Source: Chloroflexota bacterium
GTDB lineage: Bacteria > Chloroflexota > Limnocylindria > Limnocylindrales > CSP1-4
Assembly (NCBI GenBank): GCA_004297395.1
Contig: SCUO01000064.1
Span: 1-64,000 of the forward strand
Direction: 5' to 3'
DNA length: 64,000 bases
Part shown: positions 45,844-55,140 of the stretch, piece by piece
How positions within the stretch are numbered: the stretch's first letter is position 1
Layout of the letters: each line of letters begins with the position of its first letter
Notes under the pieces: generated by a model
Database searches by the model: none
What the model saw: the letters and a program-made list of their open reading frames with translations, nothing else
Told to the model about the DNA's origin: nothing
Position numbers and translations under genes: made by a program

Positions 45844-45886
45844 TTGACGCTTCCGAGGCTAATCCCGATAATCTAGGTCGGGATTA
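45844..45886 (+). promoter_or_regulatory. suf promoter TTGACG-N17-GATAAT with overlapping inverted repeat taatcccga-N9-tcgggatta
   Basis: -35 at 45844-45849, -10 at 45867-45872, 9-bp perfect arms 45860-45868 / 45878-45886. Confidence 0.7.
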
Positions 45887-45899
45887 CTGATGCGACGCC

Positions 45900-47369
45900 A
45901 TGACCCGGCGCCGGACCGCCGCACGACGCACCCGGACCACCCGGAGAAGCCGAGACCTGATGACCTCCTCGAAGACCCGCGAAGCCGTCGCCGACCGGCG
46001 AGACCAGTACGCGTTCCACGACGACATCGCGTACCTGAAGGAGACGAAGCGCGGCCTCACCCGCGACACGGTCGAGGAGATCAGCGCGTTCAAGAACGAG
46101 CCCGACTGGATGCTCCAGTCCCGGCTCCGGGCCTACGACCACTTCCTGAAGCGGCCGATGCCGATGTGGACGGATGGGCTCGACAAGATCGACTTCGACA
46201 AGATCGTCTACTACCGCAAGCCGTCCGAGCGCGAGGAGAAGTCCTGGGACGACGTCCCGGAGCAGATCAAGGCGACGTTCGAGAAGCTCGGCATCCCCGA
46301 GGCCGAGCGCAAGTTCCTCGCCGGCGTGGGCGCCCAGTACGACTCCGAGGTCGTCTACCACTCCGTCAAGGAAGAGCTCTCGAAGCTCGGCGTCGTGTTC
46401 ATGGGCACGGACCAGGGGCTCATCGAGTATCCGGAGATCTTCAGGAAGTACTACGGCACCGTCGTGCCGCACGAGGACAACAAGTTCTCGGCCCTCAACG
46501 GCGCGGTCTGGTCGGGCGGCTCGTTCGTCTACGTCCCCAAGGGCGTCGAGGTCCCGCTGCCGCTGCAGGCCTACTTCCGGATCAACGGCGAGAACACCGG
46601 CCAGTTCGAACGGACGCTCATCGTTGTTGACGAGGGCGCCAAAGTTCATTACATCGAGGGTTGTACTGCCCCCATCTACGCGACTGATTCACTTCATGTC
46701 GCGGTCGTCGAAGTGATTGCGCTGCCCGGTTCGAAGGTACGATATACGACCATTCAGAACTGGTCGAACGACGTGTATAATCTAGTGACGAAACGTGCTC
46801 ACGCCCACAGAGATGCGACTGTGGAGTGGATCGATGCTAACACGGGGTCGCGCAAGACGGTTAAATTCCCGAGTATTTACCTGCGTGGCGAGAATGCATC
46901 TGCGGACATCATTAGTGTAGCAGTTGCAGGCAAGGGGCAGCACCAGGACACCGGCGCGAAGGCCATCCACCTGGCGAAGAACACGACGTCGCGGATCGTC
47001 TCCAAGTCGGTCTCGAAGGATGGCGGGCGGGCGACCTACCGCGGCCAGCTGAAGGTCTCGCCGGGCGCCACCGGCGTCGTGGCCAGCGTCCGTTGCGACG
47101 CCCTGATGCTCGACGACGAGAGCCGCAGCGACACGTACCCCTACATCGACATCCAGGAAGACGACACGACGATGACCCACGAGGCCACCGTCGGGAAGAT
47201 CAGCGCCGACCAGATCTTCTACCTGATGAGCCGCGGCCTGACCGAGAACGAGGCCCAGAACCTCGTCATCCAGGGCTTCCTCGAGGTGTTCACCAAGGAG
47301 CTCCCGATGGAGTACGCCATCGAGTTCAACCGCCTCGTGAAGCTCGAGATGGAGGGCTCGCTCGGGTGA
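45900..47369 (+). CDS. sufB: Fe-S cluster assembly protein SufB (start could be ATG 45960)
   Basis: GLIEYPEIFRKYYGTVVPHEDNKFSALNGAVWSGGSFVYVPKGVEVPLPLQAYFRIN, HYIEGCTAPIYATDSLHVAVVEV. Confidence 0.96.
   Translation: MTRRRTAARRTRTTRRSRDLMTSSKTREAVADRRDQYAFHDDIAYLKETKRGLTRDTVEEISAFKNEPDWMLQSRLRAYDHFLKRPMPMWTDGLDKIDFDKIVYYRKPSEREEKSWDDVPEQIKATFEKLGIPEAERKFLAGVGAQYDSEVVYHSVKEELSKLGVVFMGTDQGLIEYPEIFRKYYGTVVPHEDNKFSALNGAVWSGGSFVYVPKGVEVPLPLQAYFRINGENTGQFERTLIVVDEGAKVHYIEGCTAPIYATDSLHVAVVEVIALPGSKVRYTTIQNWSNDVYNLVTKRAHAHRDATVEWIDANTGSRKTVKFPSIYLRGENASADIISVAVAGKGQHQDTGAKAIHLAKNTTSRIVSKSVSKDGGRATYRGQLKVSPGATGVVASVRCDALMLDDESRSDTYPYIDIQEDDTTMTHEATVGKISADQIFYLMSRGLTENEAQNLVIQGFLEVFTKELPMEYAIEFNRLVKLEMEGSLG
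46620..46936 (+). other. Low-GC, AT-ending-codon patch inside sufB
   Basis: Hand count 157/300 GC over 46621-46920 and about 45 of ~107 codons ending in A/T, against almost all G/C-ending codons on both sides. Confidence 0.9.
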
Positions 47370-48814
47370 CGTCGACCTCCGCCCCGAAGGAGGCCGTCCC
47401 CGCCTCGAACACCGACTCGGCAGCGACGCTGGACCGGCCCGCCCGGACCCCGCGTCGCTCGCCGACCGACCTGTCGTTCGTCCTCGACGAAGCCGATGTG
47501 ACCGCGCGTGCCGCCAATGAGCCGGACTGGCTCGCCGCCGACCGTCGCGACGCCCTCGAGCGCTACCGCTCGCTGCCGATCGAATCCAACCAGCTCTACA
47601 CGCCGTACGTCGACCTCCGACCGGCCGAGCTCGGCGACGTGCGCGTTTACCCGTTGCCCGGGGGCCCGCCTCTCGGCGCGGCCTCGGCCGCCGATCTTCC
47701 GGCGGGCGCCGTGGCGCTTGCCCGGTTCGACGAGGACAAGGTCTCGGCGATCTCGCTCGACGCCACGGCCCGCGACGCCGGGGTCACGGTCGAGACGCTC
47801 GGCAGCCTCATCGGGCGTGACGCGCAGCTCGCCCGCCGCCTGATCGGCGGGGCGGGCCTGCCAGGCGACGACCGGCTTGCCCAGCTGACCCGTGCCGCCT
47901 GGAACCAGGGCGTCGTGATCCGGGTGCCGAAAGGCGTCCGCCTCGATCGCCCGATCCTCGTCCGCTGGGCCGCCGGCGCGGCCGACCGGGCCATCTTCAG
48001 CCGGACCATCGTCGAGCTCGGCGAGCGAGCCGCGGCCTCGATTGTCGAGGAGTTCGTCCCGTCGTCCGCGTCCGACGAGGGGCCCGATTCCGGGCAGGCC
48101 CTGTTCACCTCGACCTTCGAGGCCCATCTCGGCGCCGAGGCGGAGCTCGCCGTGGCGAGCATCCAGGACTTCGGGCCCCGCCAGGTGCTGTTCCAGCACC
48201 GGACTGCGGCGATCGGCGAGGGCGCGTCGCTCCACTGGGCCCTCGCCCAGCTCGGCTCGCGGCTCGTCCGCTCGCGCGTCGACAACCGCCTCGAGGGCGA
48301 TCGAAGCTCGGTCGAGCAGGTCGAGATCGTGTTCGGGACCGGCGAGCAGCTGTTCGACCTCACGAGCTACACGCTCCACCTGGGTCGGGATACGACCGGC
48401 AACCTCCTCTCGAAGGGCGCCCTGCTCGATCGTGCCAGGTCGTACATGAAGGGCCTGATCACGATCGAGAAGTCGGCCGTCGGGACGGATTCGTTCCTCG
48501 GCGAGTTCGGGATGAACCTGTCCAAGGCCACCCGGGCGGTGGCCATCCCGTCGCTCGAGATCGACCAGCCGGACTGCCGCCGGGCCGCCCATTCGTCGTC
48601 GGTCGGCCCGATCGACGCGAACCAGCTCTTCTATCTCGAGTCACGGGGCATCGCGCCCGACGAGGCCCGCAAGTTCATCGTCCTCGGCTTCCTGGAGCCG
48701 GTCGTCGCCCGGGTGCCGCTCGAGGCAGCCCAGGAGCGCCTCCGCGAGCTCCTCGAGGAGAAGTGGGCGGCGGGCGCGGACGGGACCGCCGGGTCGGCCG
48801 GCGCCGCCGCCTGA
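47366..48814 (+). CDS. sufD: Fe-S cluster assembly protein SufD
   Basis: FGTGEQLFDLTSYTLHLGRDTTGNLLSKGALLDRARSYMKGLITIEKSAVGTDSFLGEFGMNLSKATRAVAIPSLEIDQPDCRRAAHSSSVGPID. Confidence 0.94.
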   Translation: MTSTSAPKEAVPASNTDSAATLDRPARTPRRSPTDLSFVLDEADVTARAANEPDWLAADRRDALERYRSLPIESNQLYTPYVDLRPAELGDVRVYPLPGGPPLGAASAADLPAGAVALARFDEDKVSAISLDATARDAGVTVETLGSLIGRDAQLARRLIGGAGLPGDDRLAQLTRAAWNQGVVIRVPKGVRLDRPILVRWAAGAADRAIFSRTIVELGERAAASIVEEFVPSSASDEGPDSGQALFTSTFEAHLGAEAELAVASIQDFGPRQVLFQHRTAAIGEGASLHWALAQLGSRLVRSRVDNRLEGDRSSVEQVEIVFGTGEQLFDLTSYTLHLGRDTTGNLLSKGALLDRARSYMKGLITIEKSAVGTDSFLGEFGMNLSKATRAVAIPSLEIDQPDCRRAAHSSSVGPIDANQLFYLESRGIAPDEARKFIVLGFLEPVVARVPLEAAQERLRELLEEKWAAGADGTAGSAGAAA

Positions 48815-48827
48815 GGCCGACCGCGGG

Positions 48828-49196
48828 GTGCGCCGGATCGATCTCCTGGCCCTCGACGAGGTGCCCGAGGGCACGATGCAGATGGCCTTCGTGGACGGCA
48901 CGGACCAGGTCATCGTGGTCCACACCGGCGGCGTCGTCCGGGCCTACCAGGGCATCTGCACCCACGAGTACTTCGAGCTCGACAAGGGCTTCCTGACCGC
49001 GGGCGGCTCGCCAGGCCCGGACGGTGAGCCCGCCGGCACCCTGACCTGCGCCCTCCACCTGTCGCGCTTCGATCTCGCTGACGGCGAGCCCCTCGATCCG
49101 CCCGCCGAGCTGCCGCTCGCCCGCTACGACGTGGTCGTCGAGGACGGCCGCGTCCTGATCGAGGTCCCCGAGGGTCCGCTCGAGGTCAACGAGTAG
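48828..49196 (+). CDS. Rieske-type 2Fe-2S ferredoxin
   Basis: GICTHEYFELDKGF and LTCALHLSRFDLADGEPLDPPAELPLARYDV. Confidence 0.87.
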   Translation: MRRIDLLALDEVPEGTMQMAFVDGTDQVIVVHTGGVVRAYQGICTHEYFELDKGFLTAGGSPGPDGEPAGTLTCALHLSRFDLADGEPLDPPAELPLARYDVVVEDGRVLIEVPEGPLEVNE

Positions 49197-49214
49197 TCGA
49201 GCACCTCGGGGGCT

Positions 49215-49233
49215 TCGACACGCGTCGTGTCGA
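49215..49233. terminator. Putative bidirectional terminator tcgacacg-cgt-cgtgtcga
   Basis: 8-bp perfect arms between convergent Rieske and penicillin-acylase genes; no strong U-tract. Confidence 0.45.
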
Positions 49234-49244
49234 CAATGTCGCGC

Positions 49245-51893
49245 CTACGGCTCGAGCGTCAGCGTCGCGGCGGCGCTCGCCTCGATGGCGTCCCACGAGA
49301 ACTTCAGCGGCACGGTCCCGCCCGAGGCCCAGTCGTCGATGAGGTCGCCGTAGTGGCGGTCGAACGGGTTGCCGCTCTGGCCGGTGGTGATGACGATCCG
49401 CGCGGCGTCCAGGTTCGACATGTCGATCGAGAGCCGGTACGACGGCCCGTTCGAGACCGTGAACAGGCGGTCGAGGCCGACCGGGGCAACCTCCGGGTCG
49501 TCGGGGTCCGGGAACGCCAGCCACGTCCGGTAGTAGTTGTTGTTGACCGCCCCGTCGACGCCGGCGACCTGGCGTGCGCCGCTGTTGAAGTACCACTCGA
49601 GCGGGCCGATGCCGGAAAGGCCAAGGCTCTGCTCCCGGAAGTTCACGGTGTGGAGCCGGCCCCACGTCCAGCGCCCCGGCTCGCCCACGGCGGCCCGCAG
49701 GTCGGCGGCCGTCGCGTCGAGCGCCGCCGCGATGACGTCACGGGCCCGCTCGACCTCGGTCGTCGAGACGTCGTCCCACCACGGGCTGGCGGGGTCGGAC
49801 AGGACCGCGAGGAGCGACTGCCACGATGCTGTCGAACCCACGTAGTCCCGGGCCAGCGGCCCGAGCTCGTCCTCGAAGATGGCCCTGGTGAGCACGAACT
49901 CGGCGCTCACGTAGGCCGCACAACCCGTGGAATCGATGCCGCAGGTCCGGTCCCAGCCGCGGATCCGGGACAGCAGGAGTTGCCCGTCGGCGGTCGCGGG
50001 CGCCGCGTCGGCGAGGAGCAGCGGGATCGTCCGGTCCGCGCGCAGGAGGTACGTATCCATCTGGATGGCACGCAGGTCGGCTGGCGTGAGGCTGCCCTCG
50101 GGCGCGGCCGCCAGGAGATCGGTGATCCGCTGGGCCCGGTAGCCGGGATCCCAGTCGTGGCCGATGAAGAACGGGTAGTCGGCATCGACCGCGGCGTTAT
50201 TGGCGCTGACGATGAAGCCGCTCGGCGGGTTGAGCTGCCAGGGCAGGTCATCGAACGGGATGTACCCGCCCCAGTCGTCGTCGCCCGAGGCGCCGTCCCG
50301 GATGCGGTCACCGGTCGGGGCACCGTTGCGGAGCGGCACGAGGCCCGGGAGCTGGTAGCCGATGTTGCCGGAGATGTCGGCGTAGACGAAGTTCTGGCTC
50401 GGCGAGCCGTAGCCCTCGAAGGCGGCCCGGAAGCCCTCGAAGTCGGCCACCGTGTTGAGCCGGAAGATTGAGGTGAACGCCCCGTCGGCCTCCTGGATCG
50501 AGGTCCAGGCAAGGGCGACCGGCGCCTCGTCCGCCAGGCGGTCGTCGACGTCGTTGAGGATCGGGCCGTGACGGGTTGATCGGACCTCGATCGTCACGTC
50601 CTCGCCACCGGCCACCTTGATCGTCTCCGTCCGGACGTCGAACGGGATCGAATCGCCCTTGTAGAGATAGTGGCTCGGGTCCTGGGGATCGACCGTCTCG
50701 CGGAACAGGTCCTGGACGTCGGGACCCACGTTCGTGGCGCCCCACGCGACGCGGGCATTGTGGCCCAGGACGACCGCCGGGACACCCGGGAACGAGACGC
50801 CGGTCACGTCGAACGGACAGGCCTCCGATACCGTCCGGCAGTGGAGCCCGTTCATGATCCAGACGCTCGGCATGTTGAAGCCCAGGTGCGGGTCGTTGGC
50901 CAGGAGGGCGCCGCCCGACGCCGACTTCGAGCCGGAGACGACCCAGTTGTTCGAGCCGATGCCGTGGTTGCCGGCGAGGCCTGCGGCGTTGTCCAGCCCG
51001 GCGAGGGCCAGGATCTCGGCCCCGAGATCGGCGAGGTCGTGCCACGCGCCGTCCGCCTCCGTGGAGAGGCGGGCATCGGAGGCCGCGACGGCGATCGCGG
51101 GCGTGGACGTCGTCGCGGACCCCTGGACCGGGACCGGCACGACGTTGAGGTTCCCGGCGCCGCCCGAGCCCTCGAGGCCCGACGGGGTGATGACAGGCGC
51201 GTCGGCCTCGTAGGCCGGGAAGAGCTCGTCGGTGCGATCAGGCGAGCCGAGCCGGGCATCGGCCAGGAGCCGGAAGATCTCGGTGTCCATGTTGCCGCCC
51301 AGGTTCCAGGCCTGGACCTTCTGCCAGGCGGCCGAATCGAGCGGCGTCCAGGGCTCCGGCGTGTAGCCGCCGACGCCGCCCGTGCCGGCGAGCAGCCCGG
51401 CGACGACGAACGGCGGCCCGAACGCGCCGTCATGATCGGCCAGCCAGGCGTTGACCCCGTCGGCGTAGGCCTGGAGGGCATCGACGACATCCGGTGGCAT
51501 CGCGTCGAGGTCGTGCTGGGCCGCCCCCCGCCAGCCGAGCGTCCGGATGAAGCGATCGGTGTCCAGGCTGCCCTCGCCGAACAGCTCGGCCAGCCGGCCG
51601 CTGCTGATGTGGCGCCAGACCTCCATCTGCCACATCCGCTCCTGGGCGTGGACGTAGCCCTGGGCCAGGAACAGGTCGTGCGGGTCGTCGGCCCGGATCT
51701 GGATGATCCCGGCGTCGTCGCGGATCACGGTCGCGGACGCGTGCAGGCCGTCGATCCGGATCGTGCCGGACGTCTGGGGCAGGCCCCGACCGGTGAACGC
51801 GGCGAGCATCGCCACCACTCCCAGCATGACGGCGACCACGATGATTGCGAGGACGCGGAGACCCGTTCGCAGGATTCGCACGCTGCCTCCCAT
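49245..51893 (-). CDS. Penicillin acylase-family (Ntn-hydrolase) protein
   Basis: GIIQIRADDPHDLFLAQGYVHAQERMWQMEVWRHISSGRLAELFG; GIGSNNWVVSGSKSASGGALLANDPHLGFNMPSVW. Confidence 0.93.
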   Translation of the reverse strand: MGGSVRILRTGLRVLAIIVVAVMLGVVAMLAAFTGRGLPQTSGTIRIDGLHASATVIRDDAGIIQIRADDPHDLFLAQGYVHAQERMWQMEVWRHISSGRLAELFGEGSLDTDRFIRTLGWRGAAQHDLDAMPPDVVDALQAYADGVNAWLADHDGAFGPPFVVAGLLAGTGGVGGYTPEPWTPLDSAAWQKVQAWNLGGNMDTEIFRLLADARLGSPDRTDELFPAYEADAPVITPSGLEGSGGAGNLNVVPVPVQGSATTSTPAIAVAASDARLSTEADGAWHDLADLGAEILALAGLDNAAGLAGNHGIGSNNWVVSGSKSASGGALLANDPHLGFNMPSVWIMNGLHCRTVSEACPFDVTGVSFPGVPAVVLGHNARVAWGATNVGPDVQDLFRETVDPQDPSHYLYKGDSIPFDVRTETIKVAGGEDVTIEVRSTRHGPILNDVDDRLADEAPVALAWTSIQEADGAFTSIFRLNTVADFEGFRAAFEGYGSPSQNFVYADISGNIGYQLPGLVPLRNGAPTGDRIRDGASGDDDWGGYIPFDDLPWQLNPPSGFIVSANNAAVDADYPFFIGHDWDPGYRAQRITDLLAAAPEGSLTPADLRAIQMDTYLLRADRTIPLLLADAAPATADGQLLLSRIRGWDRTCGIDSTGCAAYVSAEFVLTRAIFEDELGPLARDYVGSTASWQSLLAVLSDPASPWWDDVSTTEVERARDVIAAALDATAADLRAAVGEPGRWTWGRLHTVNFREQSLGLSGIGPLEWYFNSGARQVAGVDGAVNNNYYRTWLAFPDPDDPEVAPVGLDRLFTVSNGPSYRLSIDMSNLDAARIVITTGQSGNPFDRHYGDLIDDWASGGTVPLKFSWDAIEASAAATLTLEP

Positions 51894-51959
51894 CCTCCTC
51901 GTGCCGAGCCGACCAGTCGGCGACAGTCTGCCCCGCGGCGCGCCGCCCCGCTCAGCCCC

Positions 51960-52970
51960 TCAGCGCGGGAGCTCGATTCCCAGGCCCAGCCGCATCGCCC
52001 GCGCGACGATCGCATCGGCGAACACGACGTCGGCCAGCCCGACCCCAAGATGGCTCACCACGACTCGGCCGGCCGGCCGCGGCGTGCCCGCCAGGATCGC
52101 CTCGCCGAGCATCGCGTGCGGCTCCGGGTAGCCGTCGAAGTTGCCCCCGTCGCGGTTGTACAGGTACTGGTCGCGATGGTCGACGAGGAAGAGCGACGCA
52201 TCCCGTGCGACCTCGGCCGCGCAGTAGGTCGCGTAGTCGATGGGCACGATCGTGGCGCCCTCTGCCAGCCAGGCGTTGGTCATCGACTGGCGCTCGGCGG
52301 CGGGTCCGAACGACGCTGCGGTCAGCACGACGTCGCTGACCTCGACGGCCTCGCGGGCCGTGTCGTGGACGGTCACGCCACCGATCCCGGGGGTGCCCGC
52401 GGCGGCGCGGGCAAGGACCTCGGCCCGGGAGCGGTCCCGATCGAAGAGCTGGAGCTCGACTCCGGGCAGGACATGGCCGAAGACCGGCAGGTGCGAGTGG
52501 CCCTGGACGCCCGCGCCGATGAGCGCCGCCCGCGGCGGGCGCTCGCCGATCGCCGGGCCGAAGCGAGCGATCGCCACCCCGGAGACCGCCGCGGTCCGCT
52601 GGGCTGTGATCGGGCCGCCGTCGAGGATCGCCGTCGGGAAGCCCGTCGCCGGGTCGTTGAGGATCACGGTCGCGCTGATCCCGGGCAGGCCGAGAGCCGT
52701 GTTCGTGGCAAAGCCGGCGACCCACTTCATCCCGATTCTGTCCTCGGCCAGGGTCGCGCCGCGGTAGATCGCCGGCATGGCGTGGACGAACGACGCGGCC
52801 GGCCGGGGATGGATGGCCAGCTTCGGCGGTAGCTCGGCGCCGTCCGGCGTCGCCAGCGCGACGAGCGTCCGCTCGGCCAGGGCGAGGCGTTCCGGGATCG
52901 CCGGCATCGCCGCCTCGACGTCGGCCGCCGAGAGCCAGCGAAGGGGCGGGAGCTCTGGGATGGTCGGCAT
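51960..52970 (-). CDS. Ornithine cyclodeaminase / mu-crystallin family protein
   Basis: KWVAGFATNTALGLPGISATVILNDPATGFPTAILDGGPITAQRTAAVSGVAIARFGP; AALIGAGVQGHSHL. Confidence 0.92.
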   Translation of the reverse strand: MPTIPELPPLRWLSAADVEAAMPAIPERLALAERTLVALATPDGAELPPKLAIHPRPAASFVHAMPAIYRGATLAEDRIGMKWVAGFATNTALGLPGISATVILNDPATGFPTAILDGGPITAQRTAAVSGVAIARFGPAIGERPPRAALIGAGVQGHSHLPVFGHVLPGVELQLFDRDRSRAEVLARAAAGTPGIGGVTVHDTAREAVEVSDVVLTAASFGPAAERQSMTNAWLAEGATIVPIDYATYCAAEVARDASLFLVDHRDQYLYNRDGGNFDGYPEPHAMLGEAILAGTPRPAGRVVVSHLGVGLADVVFADAIVARAMRLGLGIELPR

Positions 52971-53028
52971 GGCCGCGAGTGTAGCGCCGGTTCGGGTCCG
53001 TCCGGGCACGACGGGCTAGCATGCAGCC

Positions 53029-54327
53029 ATGCCCATCGACGTCGAGCAGAGCCTCGAGAACCTCAAGCTCGAGCGGGACGCGATCCAGCTCTACGACGCC
53101 CTCGCTGCGATCGAGAAGGATCCCGGCCGCGCCGCCGCCTTCCGGACGATCGCCCGCAATGAGCGCCGCCACGCCGACGTCTGGACGGCTCGCCTGACCG
53201 AGCTGGGCGCATCGGTGCCGGCGGTCGGGGGCCCACGGTTCCGGATCCGCGTCATCGTCGCCCTCGCTCGGCTCCTCGGGACGCATGCCGTGAAGGACCT
53301 GGTCCTCGCCCTCGAGGGCGACGAGGAGGACATCTACATGGCCCAGGCGGCGCCCGAGGTCGAGGCGATCGCGGCCGATGAGCGCGAGCACGCCGAGATC
53401 TGGAAGCGCCTGTCGGCCGATCGGTCGAATGGATCGACCACATCGACCACATCGAACGGCGCTAACGGCCCGAACGGCTTGGCCGGAGCGGACGGCGCGG
53501 GAGCCGCCGATCGATCGCCCCGGCCGGCGATCCCGGCCGGGGCGCGGGCCGCCGTCATGGCCGGCGCCGCCGATCATGCCGCCGCCGCACAGGGAGTCGC
53601 CTCGCCGACCGAGATCGCATCGCGCGAGGGCTGGCATCGGGCCGGCCGCTCGGGCACCCTTCGGGCCGTCATCTTCGGGGTCTCCGACGGGCTCGTCTCG
53701 AATCTTGCCCTGGTGATGGGCGTCGCGGGCGCCGGGACGGCCATCGGCGAGGGTCGCTTCGTGCTCCTGGCCGGGATCGCCGGCCTGCTGGCGGGGGCGT
53801 TCTCGATGGCCGCCGGCGAGTACATCTCGATGCAGTCGCAGCGCGAGCTCTTCGAGCGCCAGATCGCGCTCGAGCGGGCGGAGCTCGAGGCCATGCCGGA
53901 CGAGGAGGAGGCCGAGCTCGCAGCGGTGTACCGGGCCAAGGGGTTCACGGCCGACGAAGCCCGGACCATCGCGGGCCGGATGTTCGCCGACCCCGAGCAT
54001 GCCCTGGACACCCTCGTCCGCGAGGAGCTCGGCCTGGACCCCGACGAGCTCGGATCAGCCTGGGGTGCGGCCGGCGGCTCGTTCGTGGCGTTCGCCCTGG
54101 GCGCGGTCGTCCCGGTCCTGCCCTACCTGTTCGGGTCCGGCGCGGCGGCGTTCTGGGTCGCGATCGCGGCGTCGCTCGCCGCGCTCTTCCTCGTCGGCGC
54201 CGGGGTGAGCCTCCTGACCGGCCGGGGCCTGCTCTTCTCGGGCGCCAGGCAGGTCGGGATCGGGGCCGCGGCGGCTGTCGTGACCTTCCTCGTCGGCAGC
54301 GTCATCGGCGTCTCGGTGGCCGGCTGA
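53029..54327 (+). CDS. Erythrin-VIT1 (MbfA-like) ferritin-like/iron transporter fusion
   Basis: N-terminal di-iron-like helices (LERDAIQLYDALAAIEKDPGRAAAFRTIARNERRHADVW; ADEREHAEIW) fused to VIT1/CCC1 domain (FGVSDGLVSNLALVMGVAGAG...MAAGEYISMQSQRELFERQI). Confidence 0.88.
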   Translation: MPIDVEQSLENLKLERDAIQLYDALAAIEKDPGRAAAFRTIARNERRHADVWTARLTELGASVPAVGGPRFRIRVIVALARLLGTHAVKDLVLALEGDEEDIYMAQAAPEVEAIAADEREHAEIWKRLSADRSNGSTTSTTSNGANGPNGLAGADGAGAADRSPRPAIPAGARAAVMAGAADHAAAAQGVASPTEIASREGWHRAGRSGTLRAVIFGVSDGLVSNLALVMGVAGAGTAIGEGRFVLLAGIAGLLAGAFSMAAGEYISMQSQRELFERQIALERAELEAMPDEEEAELAAVYRAKGFTADEARTIAGRMFADPEHALDTLVREELGLDPDELGSAWGAAGGSFVAFALGAVVPVLPYLFGSGAAAFWVAIAASLAALFLVGAGVSLLTGRGLLFSGARQVGIGAAAAVVTFLVGSVIGVSVAG

Positions 54328-54330
54328 GCC

Positions 54331-54669
54331 ATGCCGCCGGTTCGGGCCCTGGTCATCGCCGTCGGGGTCGGCGGCGGCGTCGCCGCCTACACGCTGTTGT
54401 GGTGGCACTGGCCACTGCCGCTCGGGATCGGTGCGGCGATCCTCCTCGGAGGACTGAGCCTGACCGGTTTTGTCTCGGTGCGGCGCGAGGGAGCGGCCGC
54501 CGACGCGGCCTGGCGGTCCGCGGCGCCGGACCTCCAGGAGGTGCCGGCGGTGCCCCTCCCCGACGTGCCGGTACGTCGTCCCATCGCGAGTCCCGCGAGT
54601 CCCGCGAGTCCCGCGGGGCCGGCAGGGCCGGCAGCCAGCCAGGACCACGACCTCCCATCCGGTGACTGA
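54331..54669 (+). CDS. Small membrane protein with repeat-encoded ASPASPASPAGPAGPA tail
   Basis: TM-like N-terminus; 9-bp gcgagtccc x3 at 54586-54612. Confidence 0.45.
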   Translation: MPPVRALVIAVGVGGGVAAYTLLWWHWPLPLGIGAAILLGGLSLTGFVSVRREGAAADAAWRSAAPDLQEVPAVPLPDVPVRRPIASPASPASPAGPAGPAASQDHDLPSGD

Positions 54670-54722
54670 GCGGCGCTGCGCGCCGCTCAGGTGGCACGTT
54701 CGCGCCGCTGGAGGGCCAGCTC

Positions 54723-55031
54723 ATGGCGCTTGAGCGCCGGCTCAAGGATGAGGGGCTGTTCGCAGGGACATGGTCGAATGGCCCGGGGGATCGCTACGGC
54801 GCCCACGACCACGACTACGACAAGGTCCTGGTCTGCCGGTCGGGGTCGATCCGGTTCGGCCTGCCCGACCTCGGGCGCACCGTGGACCTCGGGCCGGGTG
54901 ATCGCCTCGATCTCCCGGCGCGAACCAGGCACGACGCGCTGGTCGGCGAGACCGGCGTCACCTGCCTCGAGGCGCATCTGCGGGCCGGCTCGCTGGCCGG
55001 GCTCGTCCACCGGCCCGCGGGGGAGTGGTGA
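54723..55031 (+). CDS. Cupin-domain protein
   Basis: AHDHDYDKVLVCRSGSIRFGLPDLGRTVDLGPGDRLDLPARTRHDALVG. Confidence 0.8.
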   Translation: MALERRLKDEGLFAGTWSNGPGDRYGAHDHDYDKVLVCRSGSIRFGLPDLGRTVDLGPGDRLDLPARTRHDALVGETGVTCLEAHLRAGSLAGLVHRPAGEW

Positions 55032-55089
55032 CGGAAGTCGGCAAATCGCCGGATGCCACCGCGCGACACCGAAGCCCGCCGGAATCGAA

Positions 55090-55117
55090 ACGGCCCTCGG
55101 GGAGGGCCGAGGGCCGT
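55090..55117. terminator. Bidirectional terminator acggccctcgg-ggaggg-ccgagggccgt
   Basis: 11-bp perfect arms; minus strand followed by TTTCG; lies between convergent cupin gene and 42-aa sORF. Confidence 0.65.
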
Positions 55118-55140
55118 CGTTGGCGGGGAGGCGATGGACG

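Noticed and set aside
46782-47180. Minus-strand 132-aa ORF overlapping the sufB patch
   Set aside because: No recognisable motifs; likely shadow ORF.
45900-47369. Intein within SufB
   Set aside because: The SufB frame is continuous through EGCTAP; no intein blocks are present. Only a composition scar at the site is reported.
54667-54689. tgagcggcg-ctgcg-cgccgctca hairpin as a strong terminator
   Set aside because: Good 9-bp stem but no U-tract, and it overlaps the preceding stop codon; left uncalled.
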